Positions 46,440 through 57,403 of a stretch of DNA of 64,000 nucleotides are shown here, one piece after another (positions within the stretch are counted from its first letter, which is position 1; every line of letters starts with the position of its first letter). This stretch comes from Protopterus annectens (lineage: Eukaryota; Chordata; Ceratodontiformes; Protopteridae). The position numbers and the translations under genes were made by a program. A model generated the notes under the pieces. The model had not been told where the DNA came from. It was given only the letters and a program-made list of their open reading frames with translations, and did not search any database. The stretch spans positions 405,780,745-405,844,744 of the forward strand of contig NC_056738.1 of the NCBI RefSeq assembly GCF_019279795.1, written 5' to 3'.

Positions 46440-47802
46440 TTTATTACCCTTACTTTTTGTAGTTACCTTTTTATTTAGCCTGCAATCCCTCGCTAAATGT
46501 CCTTTCTTTTCGCACTTAAAGCACTCACCTTTCTTTTTTCTCTCTTTAAAATCTTCTGATCATTTGTCAGATTGTCCATTTCCCTGGACATTTTTTTTTA
46601 CCGGACTGTACTACAAAAACCTCAGCTCCGTCTTCAGCAGTGAAGACTTGTGTCTTCTTTTTTTTTTTACTATTAAAGTGTCTTTCAGCATGTCTAGCAT
46701 ATTTAAGTAAGGCTTGTAGCCTACTTGTTCGATGATCTATCATATGCTTCGTGATGAAGCTACTGATAGGTGCAATGCAACCTTTTAAAAACGCATTTTT
46801 CAGTTGCTGTTTATACGAGGTATCATGTGTCTGATTTTCAGGAATAGCCATACCACTATGGTTATTGAAACATTCCAATAATCTACCATAATACCCATCT
46901 ACAGTTTCATTCTCTTGTTGTATGCATTGGTTAATGCAAGTCCAATCTGCTCTAGGTTTCCATTTTTCGGATATTCAGTCTGTAAGACCTTTTACTTTGT
47001 TGTCTAGTTACAAATCATGTGCCAGTCTGGACCCACAATTTGTCTAACTATCTTTTTTACTTCTTCCCCATTCAAGTGGTAACTTAAGTCTCATACCTTG
47101 TAAATCTTGTAAAAACTTTGTGTAATTAACTTTTGGATGGGGGATTCCCTCTGTAGCTTTTCGAATATCTTCCGGTGTCCATGGTCTGTATACTAGAAGA
47201 GTTGGGTCCTGCCCTTTCGGTCCTGCCTGAGGATTTGGTACCTCGATTAGTGGACAGATTTTTTCTTTATCTTTCTCTAGTGTGTTTTTTTTTATTTGAT
47301 ATAAGTCTGTGTCCCCAAGTGTTTTACGTGTCCGGGACCTAGTTTTAATAGGATCTCTAACAAATGGTTTTAGTGTTCTTGTGACATTAGGATAACATGG
47401 AGGTGGTCCAGCTTGTCCACCTGCTTTATATCCTGAAAAAGGCATCGGAGGGGGAGGGGGAGGGGGAGGAGGAGCCATCGCTATTACTATATTATTATCT
47501 TCTTTATCTAAAAATAATGTCTTAGCATTTTTAGTTTTCTGTTCCCTTCGGTTTACTTTCTCAATCCACCTGTGTGTCTGAGGAATGCCTAATCGTTGTT
47601 GTTTTTTTGCCTGACCTTCTGCGTCAGATTTAAGTTGTTTTAAGAGTTTAACTAATTAAATTTTATCCAATTTATCATTAAATCCGTATTTATTAACCCA
47701 TTTTGTATAATACCTAACATTATCAGCCCGTTGTAATTGCATATATTTTGTGTCTTTAGTTAGGGCCGGATCTCGTGAGTTTTTAGTGCACTGATTTCCC
47801 AT
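46440..47802 (-). pseudogene. gag: Retroviral Gag
   Basis: Starts at ATG 47802-47800 with MGNQ, a myristoylation-type N-terminus. An in-frame TAA follows at about 47655. Downstream come a proline run (MAPPPPPPPPP at 47478), a capsid N-terminal part (WTPEDIRKATEGI), and, in another frame near 46880-46940, QQENETVDGYYGRLLECF, which looks like the major homology region. The nucleocapsid has one CCHC knuckle, CFKCEKKGHLARDC, at about 46485-46526. At least three frame or stop defects were seen. Confidence 0.85.
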
Positions 47803-48205
47803 ACTAAAAAGAAAATGTTACGTAACCCTTTTCACCACATGGTATTTCAGTTCCTTACACAGTTTATCTAGAATGACTGCCTACCTTATTCTGTTTCCCT
47901 GATCTCTGACAAAATGTACAGTAATTTCCTTTTGTCCCTGATCTGTATAACAAATCTTCTGACAATAGTATTTACTGCAACCTAGTCCCTGATCTAAAAC
48001 AGAAAAAAGGCAAATATCTTCCTACCTGAGCCTCCTGAGTCGACCAGTTTGAGACCGCTCTTCGGCCACAGATCAGAAAGTGGCCAGCCTCTCAAAACGA
48101 CAATTCAGTCGGAGGTCTTTTGTATTTCAAGAAGAACCGTTTCGGTAGCTTCTCCTGCGCAGTGTTCGACCACCGGTGCACTCTGATCTGTAGCTGTCTG
48201 AGGGT

Positions 48206-48223
48206 TTCCGGTCTGAAGGACCA
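48206..48223 (-). promoter_or_regulatory. Retroviral primer-binding site, best match tRNA-Tyr
   Basis: Three bases inside the 5' LTR the minus strand reads TGGTCCTTCAGACCGGAA. It is complementary to the 3' end of vertebrate tRNA-Tyr except for three consecutive bases, as I recall that tRNA. No other common primer tRNA matches as well by eye. Confidence 0.6.
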
Positions 48224-48226
48224 AAC

Positions 48227-48926
48227 TGTTAAATAAAAACAAAGATAACAACATAGGAGGCTCAGATGCAAAAGTTTACTAGTGTACACCAGGAGGCAAA
48301 AAAACATACAAGTACAGAGTTTTGTCTGACATGATGCAGGAAGTACAGAATATTTTATAGTGCTTACATTCAGATTATGCCCACCTTACTGACATGGTTA
48401 GTCACAGGGCATTTACATCACTTTTACTAATAGTATTTTATTTATAAAGATTGCTGATATTACATTTTTTAAAAAGGCTTTCCCTTGGGAATAATATAGC
48501 AAAGCACCTGGTCAGTTATAATGTCTTTCTGTAAATGTTACTCCTTCAAGGTTTCAGGCCTGCTCGAATACAATAGTTGGTTCAGTCTTGTAATACACTT
48601 CTTTGTTCTTCTTGCAACATTTTTTCAGCAGCTGCGTTTTATCTTGATAACATTTACATGGCCAATTGTCCCAGAGGAAGGAGAAGATTTTCAATGCTTC
48701 ATACATTTAATTTCCTGACCCAGCAGATAATCATTAGTGAAAAACATAAGCTTGCTGAGCTGGCTACTGCCAGGGTCAGAGTTTAAATACACTGCAGTTC
48801 CAAAGCTTTAAGCAATTACATGTAAAATCATTCTTATTGCCATATTATTAATAGAATAAAATGCATTATACACTATTTGCTTTTTAACTAGCACTTTATA
48901 TATGCTTAAATACATATTTTTTAACA
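48227..48926 (-). repeat. Provirus 5' LTR
   Basis: About 700 bp, starting TGTTAAATAA and ending TTTTTTAACA on the plus strand. In minus orientation it is the promoter LTR. It lacks a 5-bp and a 3-bp segment present in the partner LTR at 40011. Confidence 0.95.
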
Positions 48927-48931
48927 GAAAT

Positions 48932-49899
48932 AAATACTGAGAGTTAATGTTCTGAATGTGGAATTTAGATATATACTGACACAGAGTGTAACATCTTGTC
49001 AGAAACTAACTGAACCTGGAAAACACCTAAGACAGAGCTGGATGTACATTAAGATATTCTGAAGAAACGTTCCTCGTAATGTGATAGCGCTTACTGTTTT
49101 TATTCTATAATAAAGATTTGCCGTCAAGCCGTGGAGTGCCTATTTTGTCTTTCCAATTTATAAAAGATATTCTGGCTACCTAATAAGTACCATTAGGTCA
49201 ATAAATTATGACATCTGGGTACAAATAAAGAAAGGCTTCTTTTTTAAACTGTTTAAGTTAAAGTAAGTTAAAGTAAGTTCTCAAAATTGTGCTGTGTGTC
49301 TTATAAGAGGCTTAGAAAAGGGAAATGAATTCACAATGTAGAAGGCAAAGAATGTAGGCATGCATTCCAAATAATTCACACAGTGATAGAGACATGAGCT
49401 AGACACATTCCAAAGCAGTGACACCCTGCGTAACTATGAGGATTAATTTAAGAGCTTCAGAAGCTATGAGCATTGACATATTATCATACAAAAATATAGC
49501 CTGCTGCAATGCCATTTATATATGCTATAAGAAAAGTGCTTATAACAATGAAAAGTAAATTAGAACAGGAGCTAAACATAATGGAAAGCCCAAACATCAT
49601 TACCTCATTTATGCTTACAGTGCCTTCTGGTGTATTTCCAGTTTACACATAAGGATCCTTACTGCCCTCTAACATTGCTTGGAGTGGTCATCTTTAATTA
49701 AATGACTTATCAATAATGAAATGGAACATGTGAAAGAGGAACAAAATAACAACATGCTTGCCTAGTGTGTACTGCAGTGGACATATTAACTCATTTTAAT
49801 ATATTGTGAATATTTTCAGTTTATATCAGTATTTTCATAACTGTGCTATGTTACTGAATGGCACATTTGAAATGTTAAGGTCCTAACCAACCCAGCCTT
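48932..49899. other. Non-coding spacer
   Basis: No gene. Three short AAGTTAAAGT repeats lie at about 49247-49270. Confidence 0.45.
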
Positions 49900-50582
49900 T
49901 TGACTTGTTGTCTCCTCTCCCCAATTTTTACCGAAGGGATATCCTTAGTTCTTGATTCTTTTGAATCCTGTAGTACAATAAATGGAATTTTTCATCAAGG
50001 ATTCATGGGATTTTTTAAGTAAATTTAGGAATTTTTGTCTAGGTTATAGATTTGATTCTACTAAGAATGTAATGTTTACAGTGGACATTTTGTTCATTGT
50101 TTACCAGCATTCCTCATGATTTGGGGATTTAATTTGTTAGACAATATTTGAGTACTTTGGCTCATTTTTCTGAGAATGATGTTTATGTTTGTTGCATACT
50201 TCTAGAACTTCTTCACAATAATAATTTTTTGTTTAATAAAAAAGTCTATAAGCAACTTAAAGGGGTAGCTAGGGGTTCAGATGCTGCCCCTGCTTATGCT
50301 AAAATTTTTCTTGGATAGTGGGAGCAAACAGTGTTAAAATCTATTTTGTCTAAGTACAAAGTAATTTTTTTTATGTCAGATTTGATGATGATCTGTTTTT
50401 TGTTGTGGAGGGGGAGGATGAACAGGTCCATGAAATGATTAAGAACATGAATGACAATTCTGATTTTTTAAAGTTTGTTTTTTGGGGGGGGTGTTGGTTT
50501 GAAGTTAATTTTTTAGACATCACTATTTAATGGGATATGTGTAATTCTAGACTTAATAGTAAAAAAAAAAGAACCAAATGTT

Positions 50583-51014
50583 ATGGTTAACAAACAGAAT
50601 GACACCAATTATAACACAAGGTGTTGTCTTGACATGTCCCTTGATAGGAATAGTATAGTTTCAATTATCAACAAAAATTGGAATACCATTAAGGGTAATT
50701 CAGATCTTTCAAGGGTAATAGGGGACAAACCTAAATTTACCTTCAAAAATATCTTCAATTTGAAAAGGTGTTTACAAGTGAATAATTATTATGATAATCT
50801 GGTTATTAATAGTGAGAAGGATAAGGGGATATATAAATGTAGTTTTTGTGTGGCATGCAGGTATATTTTAGAAGACCCCTTTATCGAGTTACCACATTTG
50901 AATAGAACTATACCTTTTAGGGGAGTTTACAATTGTAAAACACAAGGGATAGTTTATATAGTGTCTGATCACTTTATAGTGAATTTTATGTGGGGATGTC
51001 CACTAGATGTTTAA
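50583..51014 (+). pseudogene. Penelope-like element, linker and GIY-YIG endonuclease remnant
   Basis: A 143-codon open frame. The middle has the KPKFTFKNIFNLKRCL-type segment and YKCSFCVACRYI, the Cys-rich linker that precedes the endonuclease in Penelope-like elements. YNCKTQGIVYIVSD corresponds to the first GIY-YIG block. The second block (YIG) is lost, and homology continues in other frames towards 51160 (NALYKHTFECL). Confidence 0.75.
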
Positions 51015-51490
51015 ATCAAAAAATTAAGGAAAACTTTTATTCCATTAGGACAAGTAACCGCAAAAAATGCACTTTATAAGCACACCTTTGAATGTCTTGA
51101 CTACAAACAAAATTTTGTTTTCCATCTTAGAACGGGTACAACATTAGGGGAAGTAGTTATAAAGATAGAGTGAAGCAAAGGGAAACCACTTGGCAGTTAA
51201 GGTTAGGGGCAGATAAACCACCAAGAATGAATGACTCTATTAAACTGTTTTTTAATAAACAGGAGGTTGAAAATTCTCAAAAATACATAAAATTGATTAT
51301 TTTTATGTCTACATATACATTTGTTTAGTGTGAGTATTTTAATTGTATAAAGGTTTTTTTTCCTTATGATGGTTTTATATAGTACTTCAATTTTAGGGAG
51401 GATTTTTACAATGGATAATTGTTTAATATGTATTAATGGGAAAGGATTGAGTTTGTGTATATAAGACTTAGTTTGCTGCTGATTTTTATT

Positions 51491-51516
51491 CTGAAGAAGT
51501 ATCTTAGGGGACGAAA
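51491..51516 (+). ncRNA. Hammerhead-ribozyme-like motif at the Penelope-like element end
   Basis: CTGAAGA, a short stem-loop-like segment (GTATC/GGGAC) and CGAAA occur in the order of a hammerhead core. Penelope-like elements often carry hammerheads in their terminal repeats. The first box should be CTGATGA; here T is A, so self-cleavage is unlikely. Confidence 0.4.
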
Positions 51517-51545
51517 GTGACAATGAAGATGTTTTATTCACTAAA

Positions 51546-52789
51546 GAAGTGTGGTTTGACTTGCCTGGTGGTTCCCATTTTACCTGTTTAATGGATCTTT
51601 TTGTTTAAAATTTGAAATGTTATGCTAGAAAACCCTGCACCTCCTTACTAAATTTTTTATACCCTAACCCTACCTCTAACCCTAAACCTATGTCTTACCT
51701 TAGGAAAATGTATTTGCATAACACTACCACTACACAAAATACTCACTCCCATATCACATACTGCAGTACACACAACACTAAATCTGCCATCTTCCCAACA
51801 TCTTACTCTAACCCTCACCTGCAAACAGAGTGTGTGTGTATGTGTGTGTTGGTGTGATTATTTGTATGACAGTAATGGCATTCATCAAATGCACATTTCA
51901 CTGAATAAGAATGTGGTCCTGTTATTTTTATCATTTAGTCATTTTGACTGAATGTGCTTTAGCTCAAAATGCAAACAGTCTAAAGTTGTATAACAGTAAT
52001 GGGTGGTACAGTGGGTGGCATGGAAAAGAGGATGTGTGGACCCCCCCCCCACTTGGGTAAAGTGCGATATGAGGTATGCAAGCCAGTGTTCCTTTCAGCA
52101 CACCAAATAAATATATTTGAGGCTATAGACTAGTAAAGTCTACTGTAATGAATGTTTTTCAGTGAAGTAACCTTTTTAGGTGTGTTTGGTGTTCTATTTC
52201 TGTGTTGTTTATTCTTCAAGTTGTAATAAATGCATTTTGTGTGCAATCACTGAAATGTTCTTCAGTGAAATGCACAAACTGAGTATTTGGCTGTTCAATA
52301 TTAGGGGGCATTTGACCTAGCTGATTGTCACTGTTGAAGTGACACCTCAACCCCATTTGTTGGAAAAGGGGTTGTGGATGGGTGCATGGATGGATTTAGC
52401 CATTGGTCAATCATACATTCCATTTACATCACCAAATCCATATATATTAGTGAAAAATGTAGACTGGTATTAACAATAAAACAGCCTTTGTATCCAATTG
52501 TGAATGTTAAAAATTGGGTGTTCTGAAAAACATTGGCACTAACATTTGTCTTTGTAGTTTTTCCCTTTCTTTGGTCAACCTGCACAAAAAAAACATTTCT
52601 TATTTCAAAGTAAGGATATGAAATTGGGTTGTTTTGGTCAGTTGTTCCCTTTCACTTATGCTATATTCTCTCTAGCCGTGCTTAGCATGCTGTCTTCCCA
52701 CTGGGCTTTTCTAAAATTAATAAGGCATATTTGGAGATATGCAGAAACAACAAACAAATAGTCTAAAAAGACTAAGAAAATGAAAAAAA
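51546..52789. other. Non-coding spacer
   Basis: It contains a degenerate ACCCTAACCCT patch at about 51661-51693 and a C-run at about 52041-52050. No gene. Confidence 0.45.
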
Positions 52790-53036
52790 ACAGCATGGAT
52801 TCCGCACCGATAAATTTAATATTAAAACCAGTCTTAGCGCCTCGGCCACAACAGCCTTCAATGATTACAAAAATTTAATGAAAATACACTCCCTTTTATA
52901 CATTAAATAATCAATCAATCAGACTCAATACTCCATATAATTAATTCATAGTCCTGAAATTAAAGTGAACAGCACTAAATAATCATTTAATTTAAATATA
53001 TCAAATACATGAAGTACAACCACTAAAAAATATATA

Positions 53037-53420
53037 TTAAAGTAAACGCCTCCAATTAACTTCTTTATTAAGACCCATAAGTGACAGTGTATTGAACTTC
53101 AATATAAAAACAGTTTCCTTATAAAGTAAAATATTCTTCAATAATTTATCATCCCCTTTCTGAACAAAAACTTGTTCCAAGATAGTAGCCTGTAATAAAT
53201 TAGCATTGCAACTATGTGTCTCCCTAAAATGCAATGCTGCCGGACTTTCTATCACTACTCTTTTAATGTCCCGAACATGTTCCTGCAACCTAACTCTAAA
53301 TTTTCTTTTTGTTTTTCCAATATAGAAAAGGTTGCAGGGACACCTAAGACAATAAATTACACCCGATGTAAAACATGAAAAACAATTCTGTGGTCTAAAC
53401 ATTATACCATTTATTCTCAA
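53037..53420 (-). pseudogene. Penelope-like element GIY-YIG endonuclease
   Basis: The 127-codon frame starts with NCFSCFTSG, then GVIYCLRCPCNLFYIGKT, a clear GIY-x(10)-YIG block with the downstream Arg (FRVRLQEH) and catalytic-type Glu region. The CLRCPC insertion before YIG is typical of Penelope-like elements. The enzyme nicks target DNA for insertion. It ends in NWRRLL at 53037. Confidence 0.92.
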
Positions 53421-53659
53421 AAAATATAACTTAATATAAGAACATATACTACAAGATTAACATGGTATAGTTCCATAAATGGACAATGAAAGACCTAATT
53501 TATTAGTTGGGCAAACATAATATGCTTTAACTAACTTGTCCCCTAAATTCTGTTCTCTTTTATAAGTAACCTGAGGAACATCAGGAACAAGTTTACTTAA
53601 CAATTCAACTTGTAACAAAAATTTCCAATAATATTTGATAGACTCCCAAATTTTATCAC

Positions 53660-54978
53660 TTAGTAAATTAAAAGTCGTAACAAAATAAATATTTTGTTGT
53701 TATTATCCTTCTGTTGTTGTCTTTTAATTGTCTTACTAGATATAACAGTCTTAGAATTATTTTTCCTAATTTCAATGTTATTATTAAGATATTTATTATT
53801 AACTTCATAATTCATATTAGCTTTTAACACTTTTTCAATTGATTCACTAATCAACTCAATATTATAACCTCTTTGTAAAAACATATTAATTGATTTATTA
53901 ATCTGTCTCTCTAAATCAAGACCATTATTGCATAATCTTGATAATCTAACAATTTCTCCATAAGGTAAAGATTTCAACGTATGAGGCGGATGGCAACTAG
54001 TGCCAAACAAAAAGTGGTTGCCATCCACGAACTTTCGATGGACGGTAGTAGAAATAAGTCCATCTTGCCCCCCTGACAAACAAATATCTAAAAAATTCAC
54101 TTTGGTTCCAAATTGCAGACCATCAAATTTAATATTATACTTGTTATTATTAATATCTGAAACAAAAGTAGATAATGAATCCAAACCCCCTTTGCATAGA
54201 AAAATTAAATCATCAATGTAACGAAAATAGAACGAGGCATTTTGTTGTACAAATACATTAGTATAGATGTACTCCAATTCAAACTTAGCCATAAACAAAT
54301 TGGCATACATAGGGGTAAAAGGTGCCCCCATGGCCATACCTCTTAATTGATGGTAAATCGCCTCATTAAAACTAAAAAAATTATTAGATAAACAAAAACG
54401 AGTTAAAATCCACAATATAATGTGAGGTGGGACTATCTCCCAAAAAATAATATAATGCTTGTATACCATCTTCATGGCTAATATTTGTATATAGGCTAAC
54501 CACATCTAAGCTAACCCAAAACATATTGTCTGTCTAAGATGTTTGAGATATCTTGTCAATAAAATCAAAAGAATCTTTAATGTAAGAGTCAAGTTTTTCT
54601 ACAAAAGGTAACAAATAACCATGTATAACAATACCAATATTCTGAAGAAAATAATTCATAGCAGCCAGGAGGGTTTATCAAATTATTATGCAGTTTAGGA
54701 AGATAGGAAAAAGTAGCTAGCTGACAATTGTCTACACTAAATTTTGTATCAAGATCATTTTTACAAAAATAACGCAAGCGTACACCCTTCTCAACCAATA
54801 CAGTAAATTCCTTCATAGCATTCAAATATTTTTCTTGCTCACTTATTAGATAAGTTAAGGTATCACCTAAATGTTGCATACACATATTATAATATTGAGT
54901 ATAATGAAGTAAAACAATCTTGTTGCCTTTATCAGAAGGCTTAATGATTAAATCATTCCTATTCATAAGATTTTTCAA
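53660..54978 (-). pseudogene. Penelope-like element reverse transcriptase
   Basis: The fragment 54978-54589 has LIIKPSDKGNKIVLL, the early fingers block of these enzymes. The fragment 54505-53660 has RGMAMGAPFTPMYANLFM (motif B), RYIDDLIFLCKG with the catalytic YIDD (about 54200-54235), and KVNFLDICL. Motif A lies between them near 54480-54530 in another frame (SLDVVSLY). About 80 bases with a frame change separate the parts, and a gap of 240 bases with breaks follows before the endonuclease. The sequence is related to telomerase-like polymerases. Confidence 0.9.
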
Positions 54979-55139
54979 GGCAAACCATTAATTCGTCGTC
55001 ATATTAGAACCCCAAGAACTTCTGTCACAAGTATTGACAAGTTCTTGAACAGAAAAGTGAACCATTTCAGAAAATTGTGTAACAGTACTATTTGTATACG
55101 GAGGTATGAATTTACTATGAAAATTAACACCTTCAGTAT

Positions 55140-56606
55140 TTAGTAATGAATAAGCATTAGGAGAAGTAGAAAAGTCAACATCATCCGATAAACAGGAAAA
55201 AAGCTGTCATCACTAACATCACTTTCAGAACTATGAATAGAATTTTGTCTATACACTCGTACATTCTCTTGTGCAAAAAAACATTTTAAATGTAATTTTC
55301 TAACAAGTTTAAAAACTTCTTGTTTGATCAAATAATTCCTAGTTATGACAGTTGGTACAAATTTTAAACCTAACTAGAGAACTGCTATTTCTTCATCAGA
55401 GAGAGCAGAACCAGATAGATTAACAACATTGGATACAGAAGGAGATGGAGAAACAGTATTAAAATTACATACATTAATTCCATCTACCTCGTTTAAATGT
55501 TTGTTTAAATTGTCCCTCACGCGTTGGAGAACTGAAACCAGTTCCTTTCTTCTTGTTTCCTCTTTTGGTGTTCTCTTCACTGTGACAAAAACATTGTTGA
55601 TGTGCTTCAGGGTCTTGAGCACCAGGTAATGGTGGAAACTCATGGATTTCACCCTCAGAATCAGTAGTGAAACCTACGCCATCAGACGAAGCAAAGGAAA
55701 CAGAAAGTTGTTTCTTGTTATTTCTTTTTTCGGCCTGCCCTGAACGGAAACTTTGTTTATTCCTCCACAGAAAGGCACGCCCATTGGTGTAATCATGAAT
55801 GTCTCTTTTGATTTTAGTGGATTTAAGGTGGACCTGTTCATTTTCATATTTATTTAACTTCTATTTAAGATTCCTAAAGATGTCATTAATTTTCCAGTCC
55901 CCTACTTCATTCATTAATTTAGAGTGCATTTCGTGCAGCTCATTCTGAAGTTTCATATATAGCAATTTCTCCCTTTCCACTAGAATGTTAACCCATTCCA
56001 TGGCACAAATACGCACTGCGGCTAACCACCAATCTTTAAACATCAGATCATTATCATCCGAAATGTCAAAGGGAGTTGCTGGGCTTTTAAAAGCCCTTAA
56101 ACCTTGTGGAGCAATATTTAACTCAGTATATCTAGTCAAACCTAGAAGATTAAAGTGGCAACATGTTTTTTTTCAATATCTGGAGATATGGCTTATTTTT
56201 AGATATGCTAGATCAATGTTTCACTCTCAAAGGCCCTGACATTAACTGAAGGGTGTAGACTCTTCAATCTGAAGATAGGTACAGCTTCTCCCCTTCAATT
56301 ATATCATCCTCTAGAAAGGCTAACTCATGAAAGTAGTCTTCTTTTTCTGTTTGCGGTACTACCTTTTTCTTTTTCTTTAGTTTGGTATTGTTCCTTCTTG
56401 TTCCAGCCTTAGAGTCTCACTTCAGTATCTACTTGGTTGTCTGTTCTTGTACTGTACAGAGAAGCGTACCTTTCTGAGTTCATATATTTAACTTCTTTTC
56501 TTGTAACTACAGGTCCTTCCGCATCATATCCCATACTGATTTCTCTTGCAGTTTTGACTACTAGAGACTCCACATTACAACTGCTCTTTCCTTTTACCCA
56601 AACCAA
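55140..56606 (-). pseudogene. Penelope-like element N-terminal region
   Basis: Fragments 56606-56409, 56139-55861, 55652-55374 and 55331-55140 lie in order upstream of the polymerase. Near 56650-56600 the strand also reads MCCQRCKDKAMEL, a Cys-rich head. 56139-55861 contains LNIAPQGLRAF and a Glu/Lys-rich helical stretch; 55652-55374 has RRKELVSVLQRVR and LSGSALSDEEIAVL. This is followed in frame, after a stop, by LGLKFVPT, the lead-in to the polymerase. Their relation to one protein is inferred from order and from known Penelope-like layouts. Confidence 0.6.
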
Positions 56607-56700
56607 AATCTAGCTCCATGGCTTTGTCCTTGCATCTCTGACAACACATCAGGTTGTACTCAACACCCCCCACGCACGCACACAAACACACACATATCGA

Positions 56701-57144
56701 CAATTCTTTAAAGTGAAGAAGTCTTTGACCAATTATCACACTTTATGTTGATTAGACACCAAAGCTACTGAGTATAATACTTTGCCTAGAATAGTTTGCA
56801 TTTCTTCATTTCTTCTTTGGTTATGTTGTACCCTTTTTGTCTCCCCGTACAAACATTACTTCAGTTATGCAGCTGCCAGTAGTTTTATGCTTACACACAT
56901 ATTGTATTTTAATTAGAGTAATCATTATCCCAAAGTCTTATGTTCTTAAGAATTCTTTCCCTTCTACTATATGTAATAAGTTTTGCAACAGCACAATGAT
57001 GGAATGCATGCATATTTTACAGTTCTACAAACTAATTACTCAGCATTCATACACTTACAGGCATATTTTGTTTACTGTCATGCTGACTGGAGTTGTTTAG
57101 TTTTTACAGCTGCTACACTGCTATCATAAACTGTTCAGTACCTT
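56701..57144. other. Non-coding spacer
   Basis: No gene recognised. Confidence 0.4.
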
Positions 57145-57403
57145 ACTTCTTCTTCTTCTTTTGGCTTTTCCCAGTTAGGAGTCGCCACAGCGGAACTACG
57201 GTCCGGTAATGATTGGCAGTAGATTTTTATGGTGCCGAGGTGCCAGCTCGATGCCCAAACATCAACAAAGGCACAAACATTCATGCATGTCTTTTGAATG
57301 CCACTCGACTGCAGGGAGGACATGCAGATTCCACACAGAAGGCGCTCCAGCCGAGAATCGAATGGGAGAACCTGTTGCTGTGAGGCGACAATGCTACTGC
57401 TGC
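57145..57403 (-). mobile_element. tRNA-derived SINE, minus strand
   Basis: Read on the minus strand it has GCAGTAGCATTGTCGCCTCAC (head; here as separate A-box region), ATTCGATTCTCGGC (B box) at about 57350-57363, the GGCATTCAAAAGACATGCATG middle shared with 3514-3770, the ATCATTACCGGACC block, and a (GAA)n tail instead of the ACAAC tail of the other copies. No convincing target duplication; a 6-base CTTACT occurs at both sides. Confidence 0.85.

Larger units (their letters stand above)
40006..48931 (-). mobile_element. Complete gamma-type endogenous retrovirus (provirus 40011-48926) with 5-bp target duplication
   Basis: Two LTRs starting TGTTA and ending TAACA enclose, on the minus strand, primer site, gag, protease, reverse transcriptase, RNase H, integrase, env and polypurine tract. 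The host pentamer GAAAT occurs at 40006-40010 and 48927-48931, a target-site duplication. The GPY/F-type integrase tail, single zinc knuckle and Env with a CX6CC transmembrane subunit place it with class I (gamma/epsilon-like) retroviruses. Every gene has at least one break or damaged residue, so it is defective as it stands. It is an old copy in a genome and is described here only as found. Confidence 0.95.
49900..51545 (+). mobile_element. Penelope-like element, degenerate copy 2
   Basis: In broken frames the plus strand shows the reverse transcriptase motif A (VMFTVDI, about 50070-50090), then RGSDAAPAYAKIFLG (about 50271-50315) and a decayed catalytic box (RFDDDLFFV, near 50380-50400) and NFLDIT (about 50510-50525). 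The longest frame, 50583-51014, covers the fingers-to-endonuclease linker with paired Cys (YKCSFCVAC) and IVYIVSD, a degraded GIY-YIG start. It ends with a hammerhead-like motif near 51491. Too damaged to be active. Confidence 0.75.
52790..56700 (-). mobile_element. Penelope-like element, copy 1, nearly full length
   Basis: Minus strand from about 56700 to 52790: an N-terminal region with a Cys-rich head, a long linker, a reverse transcriptase and a C-terminal GIY-YIG endonuclease. This is the order of endonuclease-bearing Penelope-like elements. The 3' untranslated region runs to a T-rich boundary near 52790. Ends are approximate because no terminal repeats could be paired. Confidence 0.85.

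Noticed and set aside
48521-48786. Open frames in the LTRs
   Set aside because: Found in both LTRs with frame-breaking differences; no retroviral LTR protein features.
51661-51693. Interstitial telomeric repeat
   Set aside because: ACCCTAACCCTACCTCTAACC is too short and irregular to call a telomeric array.
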